DNA from: Ananas comosus
Taxonomy: Eukaryota; Streptophyta; Magnoliopsida; Poales; Bromeliaceae
Direction of reading: 5' to 3'
NCBI RefSeq assembly: GCF_001540865.1
Contig: NC_033622.1
Span: 7,638,584-7,702,583, forward strand
Length of the DNA stretch: 64,000 bases
The notes beneath the pieces are model-generated. The model ran no database searches, was not told the origin of the DNA, and saw only the letters and a program-made list of their open reading frames with translations. Positions 54,085 to 64,000 of the stretch are shown here, in pieces; position 1 is the stretch's first letter, and the number at the start of each line of letters is the position of its first letter. The translations under genes and the position numbers were made by a program.

Positions 54085-54226
54085 CAAAATAGTAAAATTT
54101 TATGTGTCAAGTTTTCAAGCAGGGGCATTATAGTAATTTTAGTGCACACACTATATATAGTTATATATTTGGTCATATTTTGCATTACTGTAAGAAAATA
54201 TAGTATTCATTGTATAATACTTTTAT
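54085..54226 (+). other. Short AT-rich spacer
   Basis: Sequence between two LTRs with no gene. Includes an ACTATATATAGTTATATAT stretch. Confidence 0.4.
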
Positions 54227-56526
54227 TATAATATACCGAAACTTCTGTAGGTTGTACCGAACTGCAGTCAAATTGACCGAAGTGTGGTTCTGAGTGCGTC
54301 AGAATGAGTATATAGGGTGTTGAGACCTTGGAGAGCAACCCAGGAAAAATTCAGTGTGTTTTGAGCATGTTTTGCTCTCGGAGTCCGAACCCTGGCAACA
54401 CTGTCCGGACCCTAGCTGCGAAAATGTGAAAACTTTCTCTCAGGGTCCGGACCCTATGCATGGTCCGGAACCCGTACCCGCAAAATGCATGGGTTGGTTC
54501 AGTTGTGTGTATTGTTGAGGGGCCTAAGTGCAATTGTCATTTATGGGCTTATGTGAGTGAGTTGGGATGCCCTAACTCATTTCCCCTATTTGAGACCTTA
54601 GGAGAAGAGCTTTCTCTTTCTCTTTCTAGAGCTCCTCTCACTCTTCCTCTCCTTTCCTTTCCTTCTCTTACTAGGGTTGGGTCTAAGGAAGGGCTTTGGT
54701 GGAGAAGAAAGCGTATTGGAGGGTGGAGTTAGCAATTGTGCAAGAGGTTGAGGAAGAACTTGAACTCAAGGTGAGTTCTTATGGTTTTAGCTAGGGTTTT
54801 GAGTTAGTTTCTTCTAGTAGTTGAATCTAGAAGCTTGTATGGTAGAGTACCTCAAGAATCTCCATGTATTATGAGGTTATTGTGGATCATTGGAAACCCT
54901 AGGGTCACATTGGGGTTTTGCTCAAAGTAAGATCTAACTAGGGTTTGACCTCTTGTAGCCCTAATTAGCGGATAGTCTGATGCGTTGAGAGACTCGGTTC
55001 GAAGATCCGACGAGTCTACGCGAAGAAATCGAGGAAAAATCCCGTTTCGACTTCATTTGCCGTGGTCAAGGGAAATAGCCGGTCATAAATCACAAGACTT
55101 GAATCGTAGCACCTTAGCGACCCTACGAGGTGGATGGTGCTATCCGAAATTATTGAATTTTTTTTTATGTCTAAATGTCACTTATTGAGCATATATGAGT
55201 ATATAGGATTCATGCATTGTAGGGTTGAGTTGAGAACATGTTCATACATGTTGTTTGCATGCTTTTAGTATAAAGATGCACATGAGCTATTGAACACGTT
55301 GTAAACCCTATAGATGTATGAATTGTGACTTGAACATAGCTGAGGCAAAGAACATAGTGACATTATGACATGAGTAAAGTAGCACCTTATGGCATTAATG
55401 ACCATAGCAAATGCTAGAGAATGAGACACCTAGTGTGTGTGGCATTAATGAGTACAATGAATGCTAGTGAATGAGACACTTTGCATGTGTGGCATTAGTG
55501 AATATGATGAATGCTAGAGAATAAAACACATAGTGTGTTGTGGCATGGTCAATATGGCATCCTCATAATTGTGGACTAGTGAGCATAGCATCCTTATAGT
55601 TAAGGATCGGACTGAGCATAACATCCTTAGAGCTAAGAATTGGATTGAATTTGGCATCCTTATAGTTAAGGATTGGATCATACTGACCCGTAAGTCTTGG
55701 CTTGAGGGCGGTCGCACTCCCTCGAGCGATGAGCTCCAGAGTAGTCATCACTGGGTTAGAGTTTCCCCAGAGGACGGTTTCGTCGGGTTGTAGGAGTTTC
55801 TCCCCGATAGCAGGGATTTGAGTTGGTGAGTTTTGCGGTGAAACCTATGGGTTAGCCAAGGATGATTGGGTAATGGCAATGATTAAGTGCATGCATCATG
55901 AGCATCTAACATTGATAGTATCTTATTCGGGCATATTAGTTGCATTTGTTTAGCTTGGTTACCTATCTATTTTCTTTATTCTTTTACTTATGCCTGATTT
56001 AGACCTAGTGGGAAAGTCGGCGAGGTCGGCGGCCAAACCCACTGGGAACTTCGTTGTAGTTCTCACCCTACTATCTTCTACAAAGCCGGGGCCGAGTGAG
56101 CCGATCGAGGATTGCGGTAAGGGTATCGCGCCTTAGACAGTGACCACCTGAGTATAGTTTCATATCTGCTATTATCATCTTTTGTATTTGATGATCAAAA
56201 TTGTATAAATGATGTATAAATGTAAAAAGGTTTACATTTTGGAAGATCATGTGATGTATAAAGGGAAAGAAAAGAATGTAAGTGTTAATATGCATGCATG
56301 TGATGAAAGTGATCATAGTACTTGTATGGGTGTAATAGTATAGAACTTTTACTTTTGGCTGTTGCTTGCCCTCGTGCAAGCCATGTATATGTATGCTTCT
56401 GCTCGCGCAAGATTTATATACATGTTGATGTCTTGTTGAGCTTTGGGCGGACAGGGGAGGTGTTGTCCGTTCGGCATTTGTTGACGTGCCCGAACCGACC
56501 AAATAGGCGGGGCTCGGGGCGTGACA
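54227..56526 (+). repeat. Gypsy LTR (GGTCCGGACC palindrome family)
   Basis: It starts TATAATATACCGAAACTTC, where relatives have TGTAATATACTG, so the first TG has decayed. It ends GGCTCGGGGCGTGACA. Same family as 8531-21162. GGTCCGGACC-type sites lie at about 54400-54472. A donor-like CAAG|GTGAGTTC is at about 54769, as at 19569. A tandem run of about 33-45 bp units (ATGAATGCTAGNGAATGAGACAC-like and CATCCTNATAGTTAAGGAT-like) lies at 55395-55690. No clear target duplication. Confidence 0.75.
55395..55690 (+). repeat. Imperfect short tandem repeats within LTR
   Basis: Two sets: AATGCTAGNGAATGAGACAC, about three to four copies, then CATCCTTATAGTTAAGGAT, about three to four copies. A two-copy version of the first set is present at 20200-20290 in the sister LTR. 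Confidence 0.65.
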
Positions 56527-57627
56527 ACTTATGTCCTTATTCATTCACTACTATACCTATGAAGGTCTCATACCCTTTATTCATTCACCAATTAATAAGT
56601 GATGTTGAGATCGACATCGCATGGCGAGGTCCTTACTACCACCACAGGCACGCTCTTGCTATTTTGGCTCATGGAAGGCTACAACGCCCTTCGAACTTGA
56701 TTGTCACTTGACTCCTCATGAGCCATGCCAAATCTAGCGCTATGTCCAACTTACAGTTGATCGTTAACAATCAGTTTATAGTGAATACTATGCCCCCCAT
56801 AATGGACAACGTCTATAGCCCTAATAATGTTTATCAAGTTTATGGCTCTATCAAACCAAATTTATATCACATGCCCAAAGCCAATTTCGACTCGGCATTA
56901 ACCTAGTTAAATTTTTCCTTAGTATTCGGCACTCCCAATCGAGAGCACATATAATCAAAAAACCTCTTTAATTTCAACCTAGTTGATCGACCACCTTTCA
57001 ATCCTACTTATGTTATTTCCTTAAGGATCGTTCTCCCATATCCATCACCCATCATAGCTGGGGTTAATGCATCAACAGCTACTAGGATGGAAATTACTAG
57101 AACTCCACAACTACCACTCTTGACACCAAGTCAGGGCCCACGTCTGCTTGTCTCGCAAATCAGCCACAACAAGAGGCCTTATTCCCTTAGTGATACTTTG
57201 ATTGAAAACATCGGAAGATTATCTGGTTTTCTGCGACATTCTTCCCACCAAGTAATTCATCAATATTATCCAAGGGATAAGAATATCATCTGAGGGATAA
57301 CACATGTGCAAATAGGCGACCCACTAATCAAATTTGATTCGTCGCACACAAAAGTTGACCGAATTAAGCAAAAGTTCTCGAGGAGGAACACTTCCTCTCA
57401 TTTCCGACATTATGTTATCAGTCGCCCAATGTAGTTATCCAAAGAATGAAAGGATTATCTCCCTCGCACAGTCCCTAATATTTTATTTAGGAGCACCACA
57501 AAATCCAATTATTTACTTTCGCCATATGTCATTCTCACTCACATCCCTAAGTCCTTAGAGTCATCTTAAGGGTCAAATTTAAGCAAATCACTTAGAAACT
57601 CTTCCTAGATTTTGATACCACTCTTAT
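56527..57627 (-). other. Unassigned, probably internal region of a minus-strand element
   Basis: No domain is recognised in any frame. On the minus strand it lies directly downstream of a primer-site-like GTGGTATCAAAA (57609-57620) and an LTR end at 57628, so it should be the leader and gag region of a decayed element in minus orientation. Its sequence is too diverged to confirm. Confidence 0.35.
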
Positions 57628-60071
57628 TGTCATGCCCCGAATCCCACCAATTGAACCCGCTTGGGCATGCGCAATGGACCCGCCGAACGACATGGTTTTC
57701 TCTATATGCAAGAAGCGGAAGCATACAGCAATCTGTATAACACCATACATGATATAGATACAATAGCGCATCAGAGTAATTAAAGCTTCTAAATTTAAAA
57801 GCCATTACAACTCAACTTCTAAGTTACAACTTTTACAAATTAACCTCTTTAAGGTTTACATCACTTATAGCCAACCTGTTACAACTCTATTGTTTACATA
57901 TAATGGCGTACTCTCTAGACCAACTAGCCACGGTCTATCTAACTCATGATGCCCTTACCGTGATCACGCACCTTACCAGCGGTGGATAATGCTGAAAACA
58001 TCAATCACATGTGGTGAGAACTTAAAATAAGTTTTCAATTGGTGCAACCACCGAAACTGGCACTCTGCACACGCTCGATCAAAAGGGGGCATTAATAGAT
58101 AATGACAATAACTGTAATAGCCATTTCTATATTAGAAATGTAGTAAACTGAAATATAACTACAATGCCTCAACATATATATAATATGCTACAATGGTTTG
58201 CTATGTCATTAGCCTATACATTCATCTCATTTCATCTCTTAGCTTTAATCAACTTATTAGTTTGATTTCCCTTCTTATTACACCTTTTGGAGGGTCGAGG
58301 AAGATCGGACTTCTCTCCTATGAATTGTAGGGGGAGATTAGCATCTCTCCAATTGATAGGCACTTAGAGTTGAGGGCAATTGGCACTGCAAGTACTACCT
58401 ACAGAGTCGAGGGTGATCGGCAGTCCAAACACTACATAGAGATTCAAGGGTGATCGGCATCTCCCAGTGTAACGTATGGAATCAAGGGTTACCGACACTC
58501 CCTTTAGACACTTCCAGAAGGCCACGCTTTTTATCATTTCACCCTAAGTTCATGACTTTTAAGGTTATCTATATTTCATTTATCATTCTCTTGTTCTCTA
58601 GCTCAAGTTTAGCCTAGAGTCGATATGTCACTATGTGTCATATCCTAGGTTCCATCCTAAATTCAATGCTACTATTTTCACACCTTAGTTTTCAACCGAG
58701 GTTAAATGTCATACATGTTGCCTATGTTTAATTCAAGGTTCATATGAAACCTAATCTTGCGTATACATACTTTTGTTTATCTATACAACAAGGTTTACAT
58801 GGATGCCCATACATGCACGCTTCATGTTTTTTTTTAACATACAAGGGTTAAAACCCTAATTTTCTCCTAGGTCAAATGCCTATAAACTATCTTGACCTAC
58901 TTGATCTCCTAGCATGTAATTAAATCCACTTTAGCTTACATATTACTCATAATATATACATGCAATCAAAGAATGCTTTAAGTAAGGAGAGATCAAACCT
59001 ATTTCGGTGATATTCTCTACCTTCTTCTAGATCTATTCTAAAGGTAATCCTTGATCTCCTTTGAACCTCAAGAAAATCCTATAAATCATTCTAATAAAGT
59101 TAGAACCCCAAAAATTTCACATTTGGAAAAATCCTACGACAAAACCTAAGATCCCAACTCACCTCTCCTCTTCTAGCAAGGCAAATGTGGAAGAGATGGG
59201 TTTCTTCTCTTTCCTAGAGCTTCCTCTTGAAGTTCTCCACCTTTTTCAAGATCCCAAAGAGATGGATCCAAGCTCCAAGCTCCAGCAATGGTGGAAATGC
59301 TGCTCTTTTCTTCTAGAGAGAAAATGGAAGAGAGAGTGGAAGAGAGAGGGAAAGGTATTGTGGTGTTAGAGTTAATAGTGAAACCCTATTTATAGGGGTG
59401 CTAAAATAGCAACTAAACCCCCAAATAACTTTTATTTGCAACAGACTAACCTACAGTTTGCATGCCATGTTTCAGGCAGCTACTCGAACTTTCAAGCACC
59501 CAAACCTCATAGAGCTCTCTCTGGTCCAAAATCCAAATGCCTACACAGCTTACCCAATTCACAATTTGGGCACCTAAAATGATGATTTGGGCTTCGGTTG
59601 TACATTCACCATGCAACCAGCACTCTTGTGCTGGGGGGCGTCTGAAACATTTTTCGAGCACCTGTAGAACAATTCAAACGCCCGAATGTTTATTCCTGCA
59701 CCCAATCTCTCGAGTTGGGGGGGGTTCCTACTCTGGACGCCCTCAAATGAGGTCTGAAACATTCCGAGCGCCCACAGGGTAGTTTGGGTGCTCAAAGGTT
59801 GGACTCTCCACAAATAATGCTCTTTGGAAGAGTGTCTGGATAGTCTAGGCACTCTGACTGGCCATCCGAACCCTTTGTGCACTCCTAAATTCCTATTCCA
59901 GGCAGCCAAAAAAGTTTGGAACTCAAATTTCTTTGATTTGGAAATCCATTTCAATCAAAATTGATTTCAATTCAATCCAAACTCAGTCTAAACCTCTCAA
60001 AATTCACTTTAGTCATGTCTATCATGACTTAATCTATACGTTATCAATTTACTCAAAGCCTGGTGCATTAC
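57628..60071 (-). repeat. Gypsy LTR (minus), probable 5' LTR
   Basis: On the plus strand it begins TGTCATGCCCCGAATCCCACC, resembling the inverse of the LTR end at 54000-54084. The right end is placed at GGTGCATTAC (near 60067-60071), because related LTRs start TGTAATGCAT, and integrase sequence follows at once. A primer-site-like motif lies at its left. Repeated GAGCGCC/GGCGTCTGAAAC motifs (59635-59790) occupy the position of the palindrome clusters in other families. Confidence 0.6.
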
Positions 60072-60408
60072 CCATTGATTTGATCGGAGAAATATATCCA
60101 CACTCATCAATGAGCCATTGCTTCCTAGTAGTGGTCATCAACTCATTTACAAAGTGGGTCTAGGCAATTCCTTTAAAGGAGGTTTCCCAAAGAAAAATTA
60201 TAAAGTTCATTGAGTCCAGCAATTCACTAAGTCCCATAGAGTGCATCGATTCGACATTCTAAGGACAATGATAACCGACCGAGGTATAATGTTCACTAGG
60301 AAAGAGGTGGTCGATTACCTTGACTCCATGCAGATCAAAATGTTAAACTCCTCGCCTTACTACACGCAGGCCAATAGTTAGGCCAAGGCTGTGAACAAAG
60401 TCATCATC
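60072..60408 (+). pseudogene. Gypsy integrase, left part, split by an LTR
   Basis: It reads PIDLIGEIYPHSSMSHCFLV, VVINSFTKWV*AIPLKEVS, then DSMQIKMLNSSPYYTQANS and KAVNKVII. The pattern D.IG.I.P..S..H.FI.V..D.FTKW is typical of a gypsy integrase core of the Athila/Tat type rather than the chromovirus pattern seen elsewhere here. It contains stops and a degenerate DRG region. The frame resumes at 61663 with the other half. Confidence 0.8.
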
Positions 60409-61662
60409 TGTAGCACACTGGACCTTTGCAAATTGCGAGGTTCGAGTGTTTGGATGTATTTCGAGCTTTTCCACACTTGGTGGAGGGTTGTAGAATGCTT
60501 TCCGATCTAAAAAGTTCGAAAATTGGAATTCTGGACAAGTCCTGAGAGTTTTTACTCTCGGGGACCGGTCCCTGGAAGGAGAGACCGGTCCCCCAGTGAG
60601 CAGTGTTGCGGCAGCCCTGAGGCAATCGGTCCCTGGCGNTGTTCGCTCGTGCGGTATTGAGAAGCCTACGGGGTCGAGTGGGACAGACACATTCCATGAG
60701 TAGGGATGTTGGGCTACCACAGGCACTTAGGCGGCGCAAGCTGGACTACCTTTGGTAAGTCTCTAATTGGAAATGGAAATCGACACGAGGTGAGTTTGTT
60801 ATAATCACTACTAGATAGAGAGTGGTAGTTGGATTACTCGGACTTGCTTCTAGCATAGGTTTGGATTTTGGGTATACATACATACATACATACATACATG
60901 TAGTATGCTAGGAGGCAGTGTTTAATTGCAGTCATATAAACAATGTTGCTATGATAAGGGATAATCCTCATAATTTCATTTAAGCAACCATGATATTATT
61001 TATGGTTAAGTAGAGACATATTCTTCATGATAAGATCATTGTGCATTACATGAATGCCATGTTTAATTGCAAGTAATATTTTAGCATTTTCATTATGCTT
61101 TCATAGATGCAAATTACTCGTTATTGCTTTTGACTTACCCTTCTCTTTTGGGCCTAGTGGTGCAATGAGCTGAGGTCAGTAATTGCCCACTGGGAACTAT
61201 AAATTATAGTTCTCATGCCCTCTGTTTCATGTTTTCTTTCAGAGCCTTCCACGCCGGGAGAGGCTAGGGACCGCGGGAAGGGAGTTGCCTCGAGCTAGCT
61301 TCCTTCGAGGACGATTTGATAGGTGGTCTACCTCTCGTGGTTTTGTTTTGTGAGAGGTTGTGAGTTGTACCCATTTATGTATAGAGACCACCCTTCTTTT
61401 CGATCTTGTTTTTCTTGTTGAGGAGACAGTACTGTACTACCTTATGGTTTCTTTTATTTGTCTAGCTCTATTTCTTTACTCTGGTGTAGATGATAGAACT
61501 TTATTCGCTCTGATATTATTAGTTGCTAGTTATTTTGCTTCTTTCATATGTTCTATCTCTTGTTTTACTTTCGCTTTTCAGTATAGACGCCTTATATGTG
61601 TAGACATATGGCGGGTCTGGACACGCTACCGGGAGGGCTTCCGCCGGTCCCGGGGCGTGACA
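60409..61662 (+). repeat. Gypsy LTR inserted in integrase, middle missing at one N
   Basis: It starts TGTAGCACACTGGACC and ends GGGGCGTGACA with target duplication TCATC at 60404-60408 and 61663-61667. The left 230 bases match 46465-46695 closely. A single N at 60639 joins them to 'tgttcgctcgtgcgg', which normally lies about 1.4 kb further on. The palindromes left of the N are of the GACCGGTC type. Confidence 0.88.
60874..60900. repeat. (TACA)n microsatellite
   Basis: About six and a half TACA units inside the LTR; the minus-strand LTR at 17480 has a short version. Confidence 0.9.
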
Positions 61663-61845
61663 TCATCGGCCTGACAAAGAAACATGTGGCCAATAATCCA
61701 AGAAAGTGGGATGAACAATTGTTGAATGCACTATGGCCAAGTAGGACCTCGGTTAAGATAGCTAATGGAGTAACTCCTTTTGTGCCAACATACGACCACA
61801 ATGGTGTGCTACCATTGGAGATCACTGTTCGGTCATTTGAATGAC
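61663..61845 (+). pseudogene. Gypsy integrase, right part
   Basis: Continues the frame broken at 60408: IIGLTKKHVANNPRKWDEQL, LNALWPSRTSVKIANGVTPF and PLEITVRSFE. 'NPRxWDxxLxxALWAYRTS...TPF' and 'LPLEI.VRS' are strongly conserved in Athila/Tat-type gypsy integrases. With 60072-60408 it forms one protein once the LTR is ignored. Confidence 0.85.
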
Positions 61846-61849
61846 TAAG

Positions 61850-64000
61850 TGTAACACACTGAACTTTAGCAGATTGTGAGATTATAGTGTTAGAATAGCG
61901 TTTTGAGCTATTCTCGGCATTTTTGTAGGTCGTTGACTGAGTACCGACCGATTGCTTGTGTTGCGAGAATGCGAGAAGGAGTACTTAGCACCAAAATTTG
62001 AAAATTCAGGTTTTGGGGTGCAGAGTACCGGTACCTCCTGGGTGAGGTACCGAAACCCTAGCACGCAATCGAGAAGTGCAGCTCTCGGGTTTGAGCTGAT
62101 GGGTGGCCGGGTACGGGTACTGCTTCAACGGGGTACCGGTACGCCGTAATTTACCCACTTGGCAGAGGCTCGGGTTGCGCAAGATTTGTTGTTGAGTACC
62201 GGTACTCCTGCCCGAGTACCGATACGCAGTGCAAAAACTGTAGTTCGTGCAGTTTGCAATTTTTGGTGTTTGGAGGGGCTTTTTGGGATTTGTTACAACT
62301 TGTATATATAATCCCTCTTCTCCCCCTCAGCCCTTTTTGTGCTGAGCTTAGAGAGGTGGAAAAGGTAGGGTTTTCTCCCTTTCTCTTTATAGATTTCTCC
62401 CCCAAACCTTTGTTGATTTGGGATTTGATCTTTTTTTTCTTCTTCCTCTTCATGGTGGCTTGCTTGGTGGACCTTGAAAGAGGCTTGGAGGAGAAGAAGA
62501 GGACTTGTTTGAGGATTAAATTCCAACCCTATCTCAAGCTAGCTTGATTTGGAGCATTTCTTGAGGTTAGTACTCATCTTGCATCATCTACTTGTGATTT
62601 TGGCAAGATTTGGAGATGAAAACCTAGTTTTTTCAAAACTAGGATTTTACTTGGGATTTCTTGATTTGAGGCTTTTGGGACCTAATTGATGTGTAAAACT
62701 CTTCTTTATGTTGGATTTGAAGCTCCGTTGGGTTGATTTGAGCTTTGGACAAGTTTAGCTTGGTCAAAGGTAATTTTCGTCTCTTTTCTATGTAATTTTT
62801 TGGTGAATTTTGTATAATGTTCGTTCAAAGCTTGTAACCCTTTTAGAAATTCTTTTAGGGTGCTAGTAGCTTGGTGGACAACTTCGTTTGAAGGAACGAA
62901 AGGGTTCGAGGAATACCTGGTGGGTTTGACCTCACCGAAATGGGTGAACTTCCTCTATGTCTTCCCTATGGTTAATAGACTTAGATGGATGTATATTCAT
63001 GTTTATTAGGACATGATAGAATTTTAGAGTGCATAATACATATGTGTTGCATGTATAAATTTATACTCTATATAGTAGAGGTACGTTGTGAACTTGCATT
63101 CTACATGACATATGTTTGCTTGATAGAAAGCATGTTAGAGATGAATAGAGACCTATCTTGTGAACCTTAATTAGATTGTGAAATAAATGAGATGTAGCAA
63201 TTAGTTGTATGTTGATGTATACTTGTTGTAGACAAGGTAATTATGACATTGTAATATAGTGCATGTTAAGATCGACATGAAGCTGAACTTAGTGCATTGA
63301 ACCTAGTTGAACAACTAGTATGTTGCATTGTGACATTGCATTCGATCTAGGGATCGATAGTGTGTTCCATGTATTAGACATGAGGAAAGAGGTTTTAATG
63401 CCTTGGGCGTATGATAGGAAGGACAAATGCATATAACATTAATTGAATGAGGTCATTTGCATGATACCTTACTTACTCCATGTAGTAGAGGCATTGGTAG
63501 AAAACCATGTGCATGGCATATGATATGATTTGGTAAATCTCTTGAGACTCTTTCGCATATGGCATTAGAAAATGACCCTCTAGACTAGTGGAAATTGCAT
63601 GATTATATCTCTATGTAGTAGAGAGGGAATGGTATAGTAAACTCGCATGTGATATGGCATCTTTATACTATGTTGGAAATTATGTTACATTTAGTGGAAC
63701 GACAAGCTTATACATGCTTATGGACTAGTGATTTTTGCTTGACATAGTAAACATGAACATCATGTAGTGACACTCGATTTAGTATATGACTAAACCTTAG
63801 CAATGTGATACTATATTGGACCTTTGGGTCGTTGGTACTTATTCCATATTTTAGACATGATGACCGAGGAATGGATACTATTGATCACGCTTGCTTGCCA
63901 TTGTGCTCATTCGCACATGCTTGTGAGGGTCGCTCCCCTCAAGCCGGCACTACGGAGATAGCCTTCGCGACACAAGCTCGCCCGTGCGGGATTGGGCACT
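61850..64000 (+). repeat. Gypsy LTR, truncated by the window end
   Basis: It starts TGTAACACACTGAAC. GTACCGGTAC-type sites lie at 62026-62228, a TATA-like TTGTATATATAATCC at about 62300 and a donor-like GAAAAG|GTAGGG at about 62360. The conserved 'gtcgctcccctcaagccgg' core is near 63930. More diverged than the other GTACCGGTAC copies. CTAAG at 61845-61849 would be its left target duplication. Confidence 0.75.
62026..62228 (+). repeat. GTACCGGTAC palindrome cluster
   Basis: Sites AGTACCGGTACCT, GGTACCGGTACGC and AGTACCGGTACTC plus several one-mismatch versions (GTACGGGTAC, GTACCGATAC). Confidence 0.75.

Overview
This is nuclear DNA of a flowering plant. It has spliceosomal introns, plant-type gene fragments (PRP38, a Dicer-like protein, a GDSL esterase/lipase, an At2g33490-like BAR protein, a flavin-dependent monooxygenase) and dense nested Ty3/gypsy and Ty1/copia retrotransposons. 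The species cannot be fixed from the sequence; a monocot is my guess, with low confidence. I see no rRNA gene, tRNA gene, CRISPR array or prokaryotic feature, and no intact host gene.

Layout. 1-8 kb holds exon-sized pieces of four unrelated host genes plus a chromovirus remnant. 8.5-21.2 kb is a solo LTR (target duplication CAAAT) into which a full-length minus-strand chromovirus of about 10.5 kb has inserted (target duplication ACAAG). 21.4-23.9 kb is another LTR. 24.0-28.1 kb is a degenerate copia element (GGGAA), itself hit by a gypsy LTR (CTAAA). 28.3-29.6 kb is a non-autonomous hAT-like element with an 8-bp target duplication. 30.3-37.5 kb holds two near-identical copies of a 3.6-3.7 kb block, joined by one N, each with the last two exons of a GDSL gene. 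Next to the second copy is a TRIM element (GTGAC) whose 5' LTR was hit by a gypsy solo LTR (TAACG). 40.4-54.1 kb is a decayed plus-strand chromovirus cut into pieces by further LTRs. 54.2-64 kb is more LTRs around a gypsy integrase that was split by an LTR (TCATC).

The most unusual signal is mirror DNA: sequence that makes sense only when the plus strand is read right to left WITHOUT complementing. Bases 1 to about 1462 read this way give a spliced flavin-monooxygenase gene with GT-AG introns. Bases 48284-50283 are the letter-by-letter mirror of 50384-52384, about 2,000 bases next to a run of N. Normal inversion or recombination cannot make this, because an inverted segment is always reverse-complemented. 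An assembly or gap-filling error is by far the likeliest cause. Other joins (single N at 16063, 25860, 33977 and 60639; N runs at 4451, 43465 and 50284) also show duplicated or missing sequence, so structure near them should be distrusted.

The most interesting biological pattern is that several related gypsy LTR families carry a cluster of short perfect palindromes a few hundred bases from the LTR start. The core differs between families: GTACCGGTAC, GGACCGGTCC-like or GGTCCGGACC-like. The LTRs also share a TATA-like box and a splice-donor-like site downstream of the cluster.
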